This document shows, piece by piece, positions 1 to 6,891 of a DNA stretch of 64,000 bases. This DNA is from an uncultured Muribaculaceae bacterium. GTDB taxonomy: Bacteria; Bacteroidota; Bacteroidia; Bacteroidales; Muribaculaceae. The position numbers and the translations under genes are program-made. The DNA is taken from positions 1 to 64,000 of the forward strand of contig CAKUQQ010000003.1 in the NCBI GenBank assembly GCA_934675575.1, given 5' to 3'. Within the stretch, counting starts at the first letter, position 1; each line of letters begins with the position of its first letter. The notes below the pieces were generated by a model. It ran no database searches and was not told the DNA's origin. It saw only the letters and a program-made list of their open reading frames with translations.

Positions 1-73
1 CTTCAATAGCTCAGTTGGTTAGAGCACCTGACTGTTAATCAGGGGGTCGTTGGTTCAAGTCCATCTTGAAGCG
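1..73 (+). tRNA. tRNA-Asn (GTT), first base outside the window
   Basis: The anticodon stem CCTGA/TCAGG encloses loop CTGTTAA, giving anticodon GTT (Asn). The acceptor arm CTTCAA pairs with TTGAAG. The matching C at 72 implies a G just before base 1, so the gene lacks only its first nucleotide here. The T-loop is TTCAAGT and the discriminator is G73. No CCA is encoded. One T-stem pair (50-64) looks mismatched. Confidence 0.95.
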
Positions 74-78
74 CAGAT

Positions 79-126
79 AAGAAAGCCTTGCTGGTCACAA
101 ACTTGCAAGGCTTTCTTGTTTTTTTG
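79..126 (+). terminator. Intrinsic terminator after tRNA-Asn
   Basis: A perfect 13-bp stem (79-91 with 105-117) is followed by GTTTTTTTG. It ends the tRNA transcript. Confidence 0.9.
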
Positions 127-341
127 CAATTAGTCCGTAAATTACCACAAAAACACCAAATGTGCTTTGTAATGTACAAGAAATAAGATGTTTACATCAA
201 ATTGTATTAACACGATAATGTGGCGTCATACACTCTCCCTGATGGCGTCAAAATCATACCACTCGCTTGTTTGAAGGACTGACATGCTTATGCGGCGGCA
301 ATGTGCTGTTAATTTGTTTGTTCGAAAAAAACAATATTTGT

Positions 342-376
342 TTTGGCTGACTACTATGAAAATTAGCTTATATTTG
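342..376 (+). promoter_or_regulatory. sigma-ABfr type promoter for RNA copy A
   Basis: A TATATTTG -7 element lies at 369-376 with TTTG at 342-345. The spacing of 23 nt is slightly long. It precedes a 300-nt stretch without a credible coding frame on the plus strand, so it probably drives the candidate RNA that starts near 383. Confidence 0.5.
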
Positions 377-382
377 CATCGC

Positions 383-668
383 TACTTTGCCAACAGGCAG
401 AGTATGCAAATTTTATAAGGACGTTACTTGAGCGTTATCTTCATATTCAAAACTCGCAATTTTGTAAATCTCCGAAGATAGGGCAATGGCAGCGTCCATG
501 TCCTGTGTATGTTTTGTTTGCTCATGCCTTTCGCTGCAGAAAGGAGGGGGCAAACATCTGCATATAGGGCGTGGGCTGGCTGTGTTTGTTTGTTCTGGAG
601 ATTGGGCGTGCGAGGCCTTGAATGTGGAATGAGCAAAAGAGCAGATTCCCACGCCTTTGTTTGTGTCT
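383..668 (+). ncRNA. Candidate structured RNA, copy A
   Basis: No convincing protein is encoded between 127 and 719. The segment after the promoter is clearly related in sequence to 38657-38975. Shared blocks in the same order include ATGTCCT (498-504), GGCGTGGGCT (568-577), CTGTGTT (580-586), GTTCT, TGGGC, GCGA, GGCCT and TCCCACGC (647-654). The block GGCGTGGG (568-575) pairs perfectly with CCCACGCC (648-655), closing a domain of about 90 nt, and is followed by a T-rich run that could end transcription. Both copies start just downstream of a promoter-like element. I read them as members of one RNA family. The identity is unknown, and the exact ends are inferred from the promoter and the closing stem. 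Confidence 0.55.
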
Positions 669-719
669 TGCCATATCCATAGGGGAATTAGGTGTGGCGC
701 ATGTGTCAACGACAATGCA

Positions 720-947
720 ATGATATTTATAGGACCATTAATAAAAGCCGAGCTGGAACGCCAGGAGCGCAGCGTCAGCTGGTTTGCCAGAAAAATAGGT
801 TGTGACCGCTCCACCGTGTATCGCATATTTCAGCGCGCCAGTATCGATACCCAGATGCTGACAACCATTTCAGACGTGCTTAATCATGACTTTTTTGCCG
901 ACCTTTCTCACGGCGTGAGCCTCAACGCCGCGGAACAGTCGCAATAA
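720..947 (+). CDS. Small helix-turn-helix protein
   Basis: This encodes 75 residues from ATG 720. The frame is open further upstream to 657, but that part has no plausible protein character and overlaps the end of the RNA candidate. Residues 8-50 (LIKAELERQERSVSWFARKI followed by CDRSTVYRIF) have the pattern of an XRE-like helix-turn-helix common in Bacteroidales: hydrophobic helix, WFA-K-GCD turn and a STVYRIF recognition helix. The tail LNHDFFADLS is typical of these small regulators. It stands alone between the RNA candidate and the RiPP cluster, so a role as local regulator is possible but unproven. Confidence 0.65.
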   Translation: MIFIGPLIKAELERQERSVSWFARKIGCDRSTVYRIFQRASIDTQMLTTISDVLNHDFFADLSHGVSLNAAEQSQ

Positions 948-1008
948 TTGCAACACAAGTGTGCCGATTGTGCAATAGCGCTTTGTCGCGTTAAGGCCGC
1001 CGAACCGC

Positions 1009-1016
1009 TATCTTTG
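1009..1016 (+). promoter_or_regulatory. Promoter -7 element (TATCTTTG) of the RiPP cluster
   Basis: A perfect TATCTTTG sits about 50 nt before the first gene of the cluster. A TTTG at 982-985 is 23 nt upstream, longer than the usual spacing, so the -33 box is uncertain. Confidence 0.6.
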
Positions 1017-1064
1017 CGAGTGTGACAAAAAGAATAAAAAGACCTGACAAATGATAAATGGCAA

Positions 1065-1532
1065 ATGAGGCGAATATCTAAAGAAGGCTTGGCTGACTCA
1101 ATAAAAGATTATATTGAAGGTGAACATAAAAAGCCGATGTTAATATGGTTTCACAGCAATAGAGATGTTGACGACGTACGCCGCAGGTTGATGAAGGTGG
1201 ACGGGTGCGTGAAATTTTCTGTGAACCCACTTGTGGACAATCCTGAATACAATCCGGAAATATTTGAGCCGAACATTGCCACAAAATTCTTTTTGTATCA
1301 CGCATATTTCAACCAGTTTGATGAAAAGAAAATCGCATTTTGTTTCAAGCTGTTTGAAGAGCAAAGAAAGCCGTTGATCATGCTTGTGAACGATTATGAA
1401 ACGCCAGACGGTGAAATTGACACATCGTGCTATGACGAGTATGATTATCCTGTGGTATTGTCGGATAAAGACATTGGCACTAAAGGTGCAAAAATAAACA
1501 AAGAGAAAGTCGAATCGCTTAAAAGGACGTAG
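1065..1532 (+). CDS. Hypothetical protein, first gene of radical-SAM peptide cluster
   Basis: A soluble 155-residue protein with no signal peptide or membrane segment, from ATG 1065. Two overlapping out-of-frame ATGs (1051, 1058) lead only to very short frames. I do not recognise the family. It alternates hydrophobic beta-like stretches (PMLIWFH, KIAFCFKLFEE, KPLIMLVNDYE) with acidic loops and ends in a basic tail. It lies 25 nt upstream of the 41-residue precursor gene and behind the only good promoter, so it is probably co-transcribed with the maturation genes. It may be an accessory or immunity factor, but nothing in the sequence proves that. Confidence 0.7.
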   Translation: MRRISKEGLADSIKDYIEGEHKKPMLIWFHSNRDVDDVRRRLMKVDGCVKFSVNPLVDNPEYNPEIFEPNIATKFFLYHAYFNQFDEKKIAFCFKLFEEQRKPLIMLVNDYETPDGEIDTSCYDEYDYPVVLSDKDIGTKGAKINKEKVESLKRT

Positions 1533-1557
1533 GCAAAACTAATTAAAATTCACTATT

Positions 1558-1683
1558 ATGAAAAAGTATCAGAAACCGCAAATGATTGCAAAGAACCAAC
1601 CAACTGGCTCTTATGCCGCAGGCTGCCCAATTAATGGTAGCAATCATCCTGAACATTGCAGGATGTGTGTACACGCAATGTAA
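1558..1683 (+). CDS. Probable RiPP precursor peptide (41 aa, three Cys)
   Basis: This short gene encodes 41 residues, from ATG 1558 to TAA 1683. The N-terminal half (MKKYQKPQMIAKNQPTGSYA) looks like a basic leader. The second half has Cys at 23, 34 and 37, in contexts AAGCPINGSN and EHCRMC, and looks like a core. It lies just upstream of a radical SAM/SPASM enzyme with an N-terminal PqqD-like recognition domain, and a hairpin follows directly. Short leader-core peptides in exactly this position are typical substrates of SPASM maturases that form thioether or other crosslinks. The gene is below the usual length cutoff. Coding status is inferred from context and composition, without a similarity search. 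Confidence 0.75.
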   Translation: MKKYQKPQMIAKNQPTGSYAAGCPINGSNHPEHCRMCVHAM

Positions 1684-1701
1684 AAATGTATATGGGCTTA
1701 A

Positions 1702-1750
1702 AATAACATTGGCTTGCTGCTATATCAGTTGCCAATGTTATTCTATTTTA
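1702..1750 (+). terminator. Hairpin (attenuator or partial terminator) after the precursor
   Basis: A perfect 12-bp inverted repeat, 1702-1713 with 1731-1742 and a 17-nt loop, is followed by CTATTTTA. It sits between the precursor stop and the next gene. The T-tract is interrupted, so it is probably leaky. That would give more precursor than enzyme transcript. Confidence 0.65.
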
Positions 1751-1757
1751 GAAATAT

Positions 1758-2048
1758 ATGAAGTTTTATAAGTTGAAAAGAAAGACTGCTATTGGGTCAT
1801 TTGCTTTAGTAAAGGATGAAGAATGTGATGGAATCTTGGATAACGACTTTTATCTGATGAATGAAGGTGAGCTTATTCGTAAGGAATATTCCGGAGAAAA
1901 TGATCCGGAATACATTACACTGCTGGATGCTGATCAATCTTTTGTTGGATTGTTTAAGCAGATGAATAAAAGTAATATAAATGATAAAAATTTGAAAATA
2001 GAAAATTCAAGTGTTGCCTGCTGGTATAAAATACTGAATAATATATAA
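1758..2048 (+). CDS. Hypothetical small protein between precursor and radical SAM enzyme
   Basis: This encodes 96 residues from ATG 1758, ending 4 nt before the radical SAM gene, so the two are almost certainly co-translated. It is soluble and acidic in the middle (GELIRKEYSGENDPEYITLL). There is no signal peptide, and Cys occurs at about 22 and 87. I do not recognise the family. By position it could be a recognition or chaperone subunit for the maturase, or a second small substrate, but the sequence shows no leader-core division. The gene is AT-richer than the radical SAM gene that follows. Confidence 0.7.
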   Translation: MKFYKLKRKTAIGSFALVKDEECDGILDNDFYLMNEGELIRKEYSGENDPEYITLLDADQSFVGLFKQMNKSNINDKNLKIENSSVACWYKILNNI

Positions 2049-2052
2049 TATA

Positions 2053-3516
2053 ATGTTAATCAGACAGAGTAAAAATACGTTTATCCGCACAACGGAAAAT
2101 TATGGATATGTCAGCAACCAGTTGACTCGGCATGACAGGGTTTATGATGAGAATGGAGCTATGTGGCTTAGGGAGTTGTCTCGAGAGCCACAAGATATTG
2201 ACGATATAGTAAAGCGGCTGATGGAGGTGTATGAAGACGCCGACTTCGACACGCTGAAAGCCGATTTCGTGGAGTTTGCCAATGGTCTTGCTGCTGACAA
2301 GTTTGTGGTCATGGCAGAAACCGAGGCAGAACTTGATGCAAAAGACGAAACGTTCACTTACAAAATGGATAACCCCAAGACGCTTGCCACCGACTTCACG
2401 CAAAACACTAAAGAAAAGGTGAATGAGAATACGCAGGACTTTTTCTTGGAAGAGGTGCAAGGGCGTCCGTTAATATCAAACTTGCAGTTTGAGCTGTCGA
2501 GCCGTTGCAATGAGCGGTGCATTCACTGCTATATACCAAACGACAAGAAAAACCATGGGTTCGACATGCCGTTGGCAAAGGTGAAAAGCTTAATCGACGA
2601 ATTTGCTGCGATGGGCGGACTGCATGTCACACTGTCGGGTGGCGAAGCGTTTCTGCATAAGGATATTGTGGAAATAGCCGAATATTGCAGAGAGAAAGAC
2701 ATGATGATTTCGATTCTTTCAAACTTGATTGCCATAACCGATGAGCAGATTGCCAGGCTGAAAAACTTGAACATATCGCTTGTGCAAGTGTCGCTCTACA
2801 GCATGGACCCTGAAATACACGATTTCATCACCACAGTGAAAGGCTCGTTTAAAAGGACCAAAGCCGCTATCGAAAAACTTGTGGCTGCCGATATTCCGGT
2901 GCAGATAAGCTGCCCTCTGATGAAAGCCAACCGACATGGCTACGACAAGGTGCTCGACTATGCGAAATCACTCAAAGTAAAGGCTCAAACTGATTATATC
3001 ATGATGGCTCGTGCAGACCTTGACACGGAAAATTTGGCCAACAGACTGTCTCTTGAAGAAACAGAGGAGGTTTTGCGCGACATAATTGAGCACGACACGC
3101 AATATAAAGACGACACGCTAAAGCAAAACCCCATATCTGACGAAATCAAGTTCAATCTTGAGCGGTTCAAGAAACAGCCAGTGTGCGGCGTGGGCTATGA
3201 CAACTGCTGCGTCACGGCAAACGGTGATGTGTATCCGTGTGCCGGCTGGCAGGACTATGTGCTTGGAAATGTGTATAGACAGTCGCTTAAAGAGATTTGG
3301 GAGAATAGTGAGCGGATAAAGGAACTGCGTAAAATCACGCAAGCCAGTTTTCCACAATGCCTTGAATGTGAGGCAAGGGATTACTGCGCTCGTTGCCTTG
3401 TGCGAAACTATAATGAGAGTGGCGGAGACATGTTTGCCGTGAACCATCATTTCTGCGATGTGGCTTTTCTGAACAAGCGACTGGTAGAAGAGTATAAGGC
3501 AAAAGGATTGTTGTAA
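2053..3516 (+). CDS. Radical SAM/SPASM peptide maturase with N-terminal RRE
   Basis: 487 residues. Residues 1-95 resemble a PqqD-like RiPP recognition element (winged helix with an acidic alpha-helical tail). The radical SAM core starts near 140 and has the CxxxCxxC cluster at C152, C156 and C159 (SSRCNERCIHC), followed by the LSGGEAF glycine-rich motif. The C-terminal SPASM region starts near CGVGYDNCC, continues through GDVYPCAGW, and ends with CLECEARDYCARC, which would bind auxiliary iron-sulfur clusters. Enzymes of this layout crosslink ribosomal peptides using S-adenosylmethionine. The start is 4 nt after the preceding gene, and the amidohydrolase-like gene follows after 8 nt. The substrate is most likely the peptide at 1558-1683. 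The chemistry cannot be read from the sequence. Confidence 0.92.
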   Translation: MLIRQSKNTFIRTTENYGYVSNQLTRHDRVYDENGAMWLRELSREPQDIDDIVKRLMEVYEDADFDTLKADFVEFANGLAADKFVVMAETEAELDAKDETFTYKMDNPKTLATDFTQNTKEKVNENTQDFFLEEVQGRPLISNLQFELSSRCNERCIHCYIPNDKKNHGFDMPLAKVKSLIDEFAAMGGLHVTLSGGEAFLHKDIVEIAEYCREKDMMISILSNLIAITDEQIARLKNLNISLVQVSLYSMDPEIHDFITTVKGSFKRTKAAIEKLVAADIPVQISCPLMKANRHGYDKVLDYAKSLKVKAQTDYIMMARADLDTENLANRLSLEETEEVLRDIIEHDTQYKDDTLKQNPISDEIKFNLERFKKQPVCGVGYDNCCVTANGDVYPCAGWQDYVLGNVYRQSLKEIWENSERIKELRKITQASFPQCLECEARDYCARCLVRNYNESGGDMFAVNHHFCDVAFLNKRLVEEYKAKGLL

Positions 3517-3524
3517 TAGGCGGA

Positions 3525-4283
3525 TTGATGATTGTTGACAGCCACGTGCATGTGGGGCAATTTTATGACAGATATTTTTCCCCAACGTTTGTGTCAAGAT
3601 TGATGTCAAGCGTTGGGGTTAATTTTTATGCGGTGTCATCGACCTCCATGTGCGATGAGGACTATCCAAAGGTGTTGTCGGAGATAAAAGAGCTGATTGC
3701 TCTTGACTGTGAGCGTGTGCTACCCGTTATGTGGATAACTCCTTATGGACTCAAGGGGAGCATTGCGTGGTTTCTTGAGTCAGATGTGGCGTGGCGCTGC
3801 CTTAAGGTTCACCCATTTCTGCACCCCAATGACTGGGCGCCTTGTGGCTCGCAGTTTTGCGAGGTGATAGACATAGCGCGTGAGTTGCACATTCCGCTGT
3901 TGATACACACAGGCGATGACGAGTGTTGCCAGTGCGGCAGATATGAGAAAATGATAGCTGAAAATGCTGATGTGAATTTCATATTGGCTCATGGGCAGCC
4001 GTTGGAGCAGTTGATGCCAATATTGCGCGGTTGCGCGAATGCCTATGCCGACACTGCGTTTATGCCGGTTGCACAGATGTGTCAAGTTGTTAATGAAGGG
4101 CTGGAACAAAAACTTTTGTGGGGTACGGACATGTGTATTCCGAAGCATTTCTTTCCGGAAGTTGACCTTTTGGACTATTATCGTGATAAACTTGCGTGCT
4201 TTTTTGATGCCTGCACGCAATCGCAGTTTGATAAAGTGACGTGCGAAAATTCTCAAAAATTGTTTAACATCATTGCCGATTGA
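3525..4283 (+). CDS. Amidohydrolase-family (TIM-barrel) metal-dependent hydrolase
   Basis: 252 residues with the amidohydrolase signature. The N-terminal VDSHVHVG supplies the HxH metal pair, then come KVHPF, LLIHTGDDE, ILAHGQP and WGTDMCIP (late Asp), in the order seen in the amidohydro_2/TatD-like superfamily. It lacks a signal peptide, so it should be cytoplasmic. It starts 8 nt after the radical SAM maturase and is the last gene of the cluster. A hydrolase in this position could trim the leader or hydrolyse a modified bond, but an unrelated substrate is also possible. It is Cys-rich in the middle (DDECCQCGRYEK), unlike a standard family member. Confidence 0.85.
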   Translation: MMIVDSHVHVGQFYDRYFSPTFVSRLMSSVGVNFYAVSSTSMCDEDYPKVLSEIKELIALDCERVLPVMWITPYGLKGSIAWFLESDVAWRCLKVHPFLHPNDWAPCGSQFCEVIDIARELHIPLLIHTGDDECCQCGRYEKMIAENADVNFILAHGQPLEQLMPILRGCANAYADTAFMPVAQMCQVVNEGLEQKLLWGTDMCIPKHFFPEVDLLDYYRDKLACFFDACTQSQFDKVTCENSQKLFNIIAD

Positions 4284-4340
4284 CACGTAGCCGGCGCATT
4301 GTGGAGGGAGGCGAGCCTATGGAATGAGTCGATTTAAGGA

Positions 4341-4439
4341 AAAAGTCCCTCATAAAAGTGTGATGTTTGGTCTAAAAGTCCCTCATAAAAGTGTAATGTT
4401 TTGGTAAAAAGTCCCTCATAAAAATGTAATTTTAATGGT
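4341..4439 (+). repeat. Three tandem 33-bp repeats upstream of the DUF4143 ATPase
   Basis: Copies begin at 4341, 4374 and 4407, an exact 33-bp period. Each contains AAAAGTCCCTCATAAAA, then a more variable half (GTGTGATGTTTGGT, GTGTAATGTTTTGG, ATGTAATTTTAATGG). There is no spacer between copies. The last copy ends about 18 nt before the -7 element of the ATPase gene, so the array overlaps the -33 region. A multi-site operator is the simplest reading. Confidence 0.85.
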
Positions 4440-4457
4440 TAATTCATTGTTTTTCAT

Positions 4458-4465
4458 TACTTTTG
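4458..4465 (+). promoter_or_regulatory. -7 element (TACTTTTG) of the ATPase gene
   Basis: TACTTTTG lies 17 nt before the ATG at 4482, immediately after the 33-bp repeat array. No clear TTTG is present at the expected -33 distance. Confidence 0.5.
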
Positions 4466-4481
4466 CTGAAAAGTAAAAAGT

Positions 4482-5798
4482 ATGGAACGGACAATAATGC
4501 AAAAACTTGTCTTTTGGAAAGACAGAATTGATAGAAAACCACTTATTGTGTTGGGCGCAAGGCAAGTCGGGAAAACATATATACTTAAGGCGTTTGGCAG
4601 ACGTTATTTTAAGAATATGGCATATATAAATTGCGATAATAATGCTATGGCAAAGGACTTGTTTTCTCAAGATTTTGATATGTCAAGGGTGATGCTTGCA
4701 ATTAGCGCAATAACAGGGGTGAACGTAGAAAAAGGAAATACGCTTATATTCTTAGACGAAATACAGGAATTGCCACGAGGGTTGACGTCATTGAAATACT
4801 TCTGTGAACAGGCGCGTGAATATCATGTGGTGGTTGCCGGGTCGCTGCTTGGCATAACGCTGCATAGCGGCGAGGCGTATCCGGTGGGTAAGGTGAACAC
4901 ACTTACGATGTATCCAATGACATTCGAGGAGTTTTTGTTGGCAAAAGGCGATAGAAACCTTTATGAAATGCTATTGGTGGAGGATTGGAACGTGCTTGGA
5001 AGACTGAAAAGTGTGCTGGAGCAAAGTCTGCGTGAGTATTATTTTGTGGGGGGAATGCCGGAGGCTGTCAAAACGTTTGTGACTTCGGGCAACGCTCCTG
5101 CGGTGAGGGAGATACAAAATGAAATTTTAGCGGCATACGACAAAGACGTCTCCAAACATGCACCAACGCAACAGGTGATTAGAATTAATCAAGTTTGGCA
5201 CTCAATTCCGTCGCAATTAGCCAAAGAAAATAAAAAATTCGTTTATGGTGTCGTCAAAAAAGGTGCAAGGGCAAAAGAATTTGAAATTGCAATACAATGG
5301 CTGATTGATGCAGGATTGGTGCATAAAATAAACCGCGTGTCGGTTGCGAGTGTGCCGCTGAAGATTTATGAGGACATGTCGGCATTTAAATTATATTTGT
5401 TGGATTGTGGACTGCTTGGTGCAATGGCAAACATTCCGGCAATACTTATGCTGAACCAGGTGGCTGGAAACAATGGGAAAGGTGATTTCACAGAAAACTA
5501 TGTGTGCACGCAGATAAAAACGATTGAAGGCTTGAGCGTGGGCTATTATAGCAAAGATAACAGCCAAATGGAGATAGACTTCTTGGTGCAGGCTGGCGTG
5601 AATGTTTTTCCAATAGAAGTGAAAGCTGAAGAAAATTTGCAAGCCAAATCGTTAAAAAGTTTTTTGGCGTCGAATCTGGATTTGCATGGCATTAGGTTTT
5701 CTATGAGCGGATATAAGGAGCAGGAGCGGATAACCAATGTGCCGCTGTATGCAACAAGGCAATACTTGGCTAAGATTATGGAAGGGCAGGGAGTGTAG
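4482..5798 (+). CDS. AAA family ATPase with C-terminal DUF4143 (PD-(D/E)XK-like) domain
   Basis: 438 residues. Walker A is GARQVGKT at 25-32, Walker B is TLIFLDEIQE near 95, and VVVAGSLLG follows as a sensor-like strand. The C-terminal third has the DUF4143 pattern DFTENYVCTQI, then GYYSKDNSQMEIDFLVQ and NVFPIEVKAEENL, which resembles the E-D-ExK arrangement of restriction-like nucleases. Such ATPases are abundant in Bacteroidetes, variable between strains and of unknown role. The gene is monocistronic behind the 33-bp repeats, which may be an autoregulatory operator. Its neighbours are a RiPP cluster upstream and housekeeping genes downstream. Confidence 0.92.
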   Translation: MERTIMQKLVFWKDRIDRKPLIVLGARQVGKTYILKAFGRRYFKNMAYINCDNNAMAKDLFSQDFDMSRVMLAISAITGVNVEKGNTLIFLDEIQELPRGLTSLKYFCEQAREYHVVVAGSLLGITLHSGEAYPVGKVNTLTMYPMTFEEFLLAKGDRNLYEMLLVEDWNVLGRLKSVLEQSLREYYFVGGMPEAVKTFVTSGNAPAVREIQNEILAAYDKDVSKHAPTQQVIRINQVWHSIPSQLAKENKKFVYGVVKKGARAKEFEIAIQWLIDAGLVHKINRVSVASVPLKIYEDMSAFKLYLLDCGLLGAMANIPAILMLNQVAGNNGKGDFTENYVCTQIKTIEGLSVGYYSKDNSQMEIDFLVQAGVNVFPIEVKAEENLQAKSLKSFLASNLDLHGIRFSMSGYKEQERITNVPLYATRQYLAKIMEGQGV

Positions 5799-5873
5799 AA
5801 AAAGAGAGGTGTTCTTGGGCAGAAAAGAGTGGCGGATTGACGACGGATTGGTGGTAGTTTGGGAAGTATTGTC

Positions 5874-5881
5874 TAATTTTG
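5874..5881 (+). promoter_or_regulatory. Possible -7 element (TAATTTTG) of the EamA gene
   Basis: TAATTTTG lies 72 nt before the EamA-family ATG. ATTG at 5847-5850 is a weak -33 candidate at 23 nt. Confidence 0.35.
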
Positions 5882-5953
5882 TTGCAGGTTTGGAGCTTGT
5901 GTTGCGGTTTCGCGTGCGGCTTTGGCCATGAAATTTGAAACAGATAGAGAAAT

Positions 5954-6856
5954 ATGGACAATAAAAAACTTCAAGGTCATGCCGCAGTGCTGACCGCCAA
6001 CGTGATTTTTGGACTCGGTGTGCCTGTCACCAAATTGCTGCTTGACCATTGGGTTACCCCTATGGGTTATATGGCATCGAGGAGCTTGTTTGCCGCAATA
6101 ATATTTTGGGTCATAAGCCTGTTCATGCCAAAGGAAAAGGTGGCACGAAAAGACCTTGTGGTGATTTTGCTTGGAGGTCTGCTGGGTTTTGTGGTGTCGC
6201 AAACGCTCACGGCCGAATGTTTGAAATACACCACTCCAGTGTATTATTCCATAATAGCCACACTTTGCCCGATAGCCACAATGCTTATGGCCGCACTTTT
6301 TCTGGGCGAGAAAATCAATGGACTGAAAACGCTCGGCGTGGTGCTTGGCATAGTGGGTGCGCTGATAATGGTGTTTGCCAACCAGACACTCAGCTCAGGA
6401 AGCAATGACCTGCTTGGCATCTCATTCGGATTTTTGAGTCTTGCCACCTGGGTGGCTTATTTGCTCATCACACGCAAGGTGTCGCAGAAATACAGTGCCG
6501 TGACGCAAATGAAGTGGGTGTTTTTGATTTCGGCAGTGGTGACCGTGCCTATTGCGGCTGCTGGACTTGGCGACAACGCGCTCTACACTGCGGCCTGGGG
6601 CTGGGACGGCGTGGCCGAAATGGCGTTTATCGTGGTGTTTGCCACCGTGCTTGGATATTTTGCCATACCGTTTGCCATGCGCTACTTGAGCGCAACAACG
6701 GTGAGCGTATATACCAACTTGCAGCCTGTGGTGGCCTCGGTGGTGGCCTTTGCGATAGCTCAAGACACGCTCACATGGGATAAGCCTGTGGCCGGAGCAC
6801 TGGTGCTGCTCAGCGCCTATATCGTGACAATGGCTCAAATGAAAAATAACGCGTGA
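5954..6856 (+). CDS. EamA/DMT family transporter
   Basis: 300 residues with about ten hydrophobic segments arranged as two EamA repeats: 1-140 with VLTANVIFGLGVPVTKLLL, and 150-296 with SFGFLSLATWVAYLLITRKV. Each half carries the conserved small-residue helix, and the end PVVASVVAFAIAQDTLTW matches the PVxAxxxxxxxLGE signature region of drug/metabolite exporters. It acts in the inner membrane. The substrate is unknown; relatives export amino acids or nucleobases. It is followed after 35 nt by the rRNA methyltransferase gene and may share a transcript with it. Confidence 0.9.
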   Translation: MDNKKLQGHAAVLTANVIFGLGVPVTKLLLDHWVTPMGYMASRSLFAAIIFWVISLFMPKEKVARKDLVVILLGGLLGFVVSQTLTAECLKYTTPVYYSIIATLCPIATMLMAALFLGEKINGLKTLGVVLGIVGALIMVFANQTLSSGSNDLLGISFGFLSLATWVAYLLITRKVSQKYSAVTQMKWVFLISAVVTVPIAAAGLGDNALYTAAWGWDGVAEMAFIVVFATVLGYFAIPFAMRYLSATTVSVYTNLQPVVASVVAFAIAQDTLTWDKPVAGALVLLSAYIVTMAQMKNNA

Positions 6857-6891
6857 CCATGGCGCATTGGCACTAAATCAGAACAAACGAA

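Noticed and set aside
413..826. 137-codon minus-strand frame
   Set aside because: It covers RNA copy A and the start of the HTH gene, is low-complexity and has no counterpart motif.
4341..4439. CRISPR array
   Set aside because: The three repeats are contiguous with no spacers, and no cas genes are present in the window.
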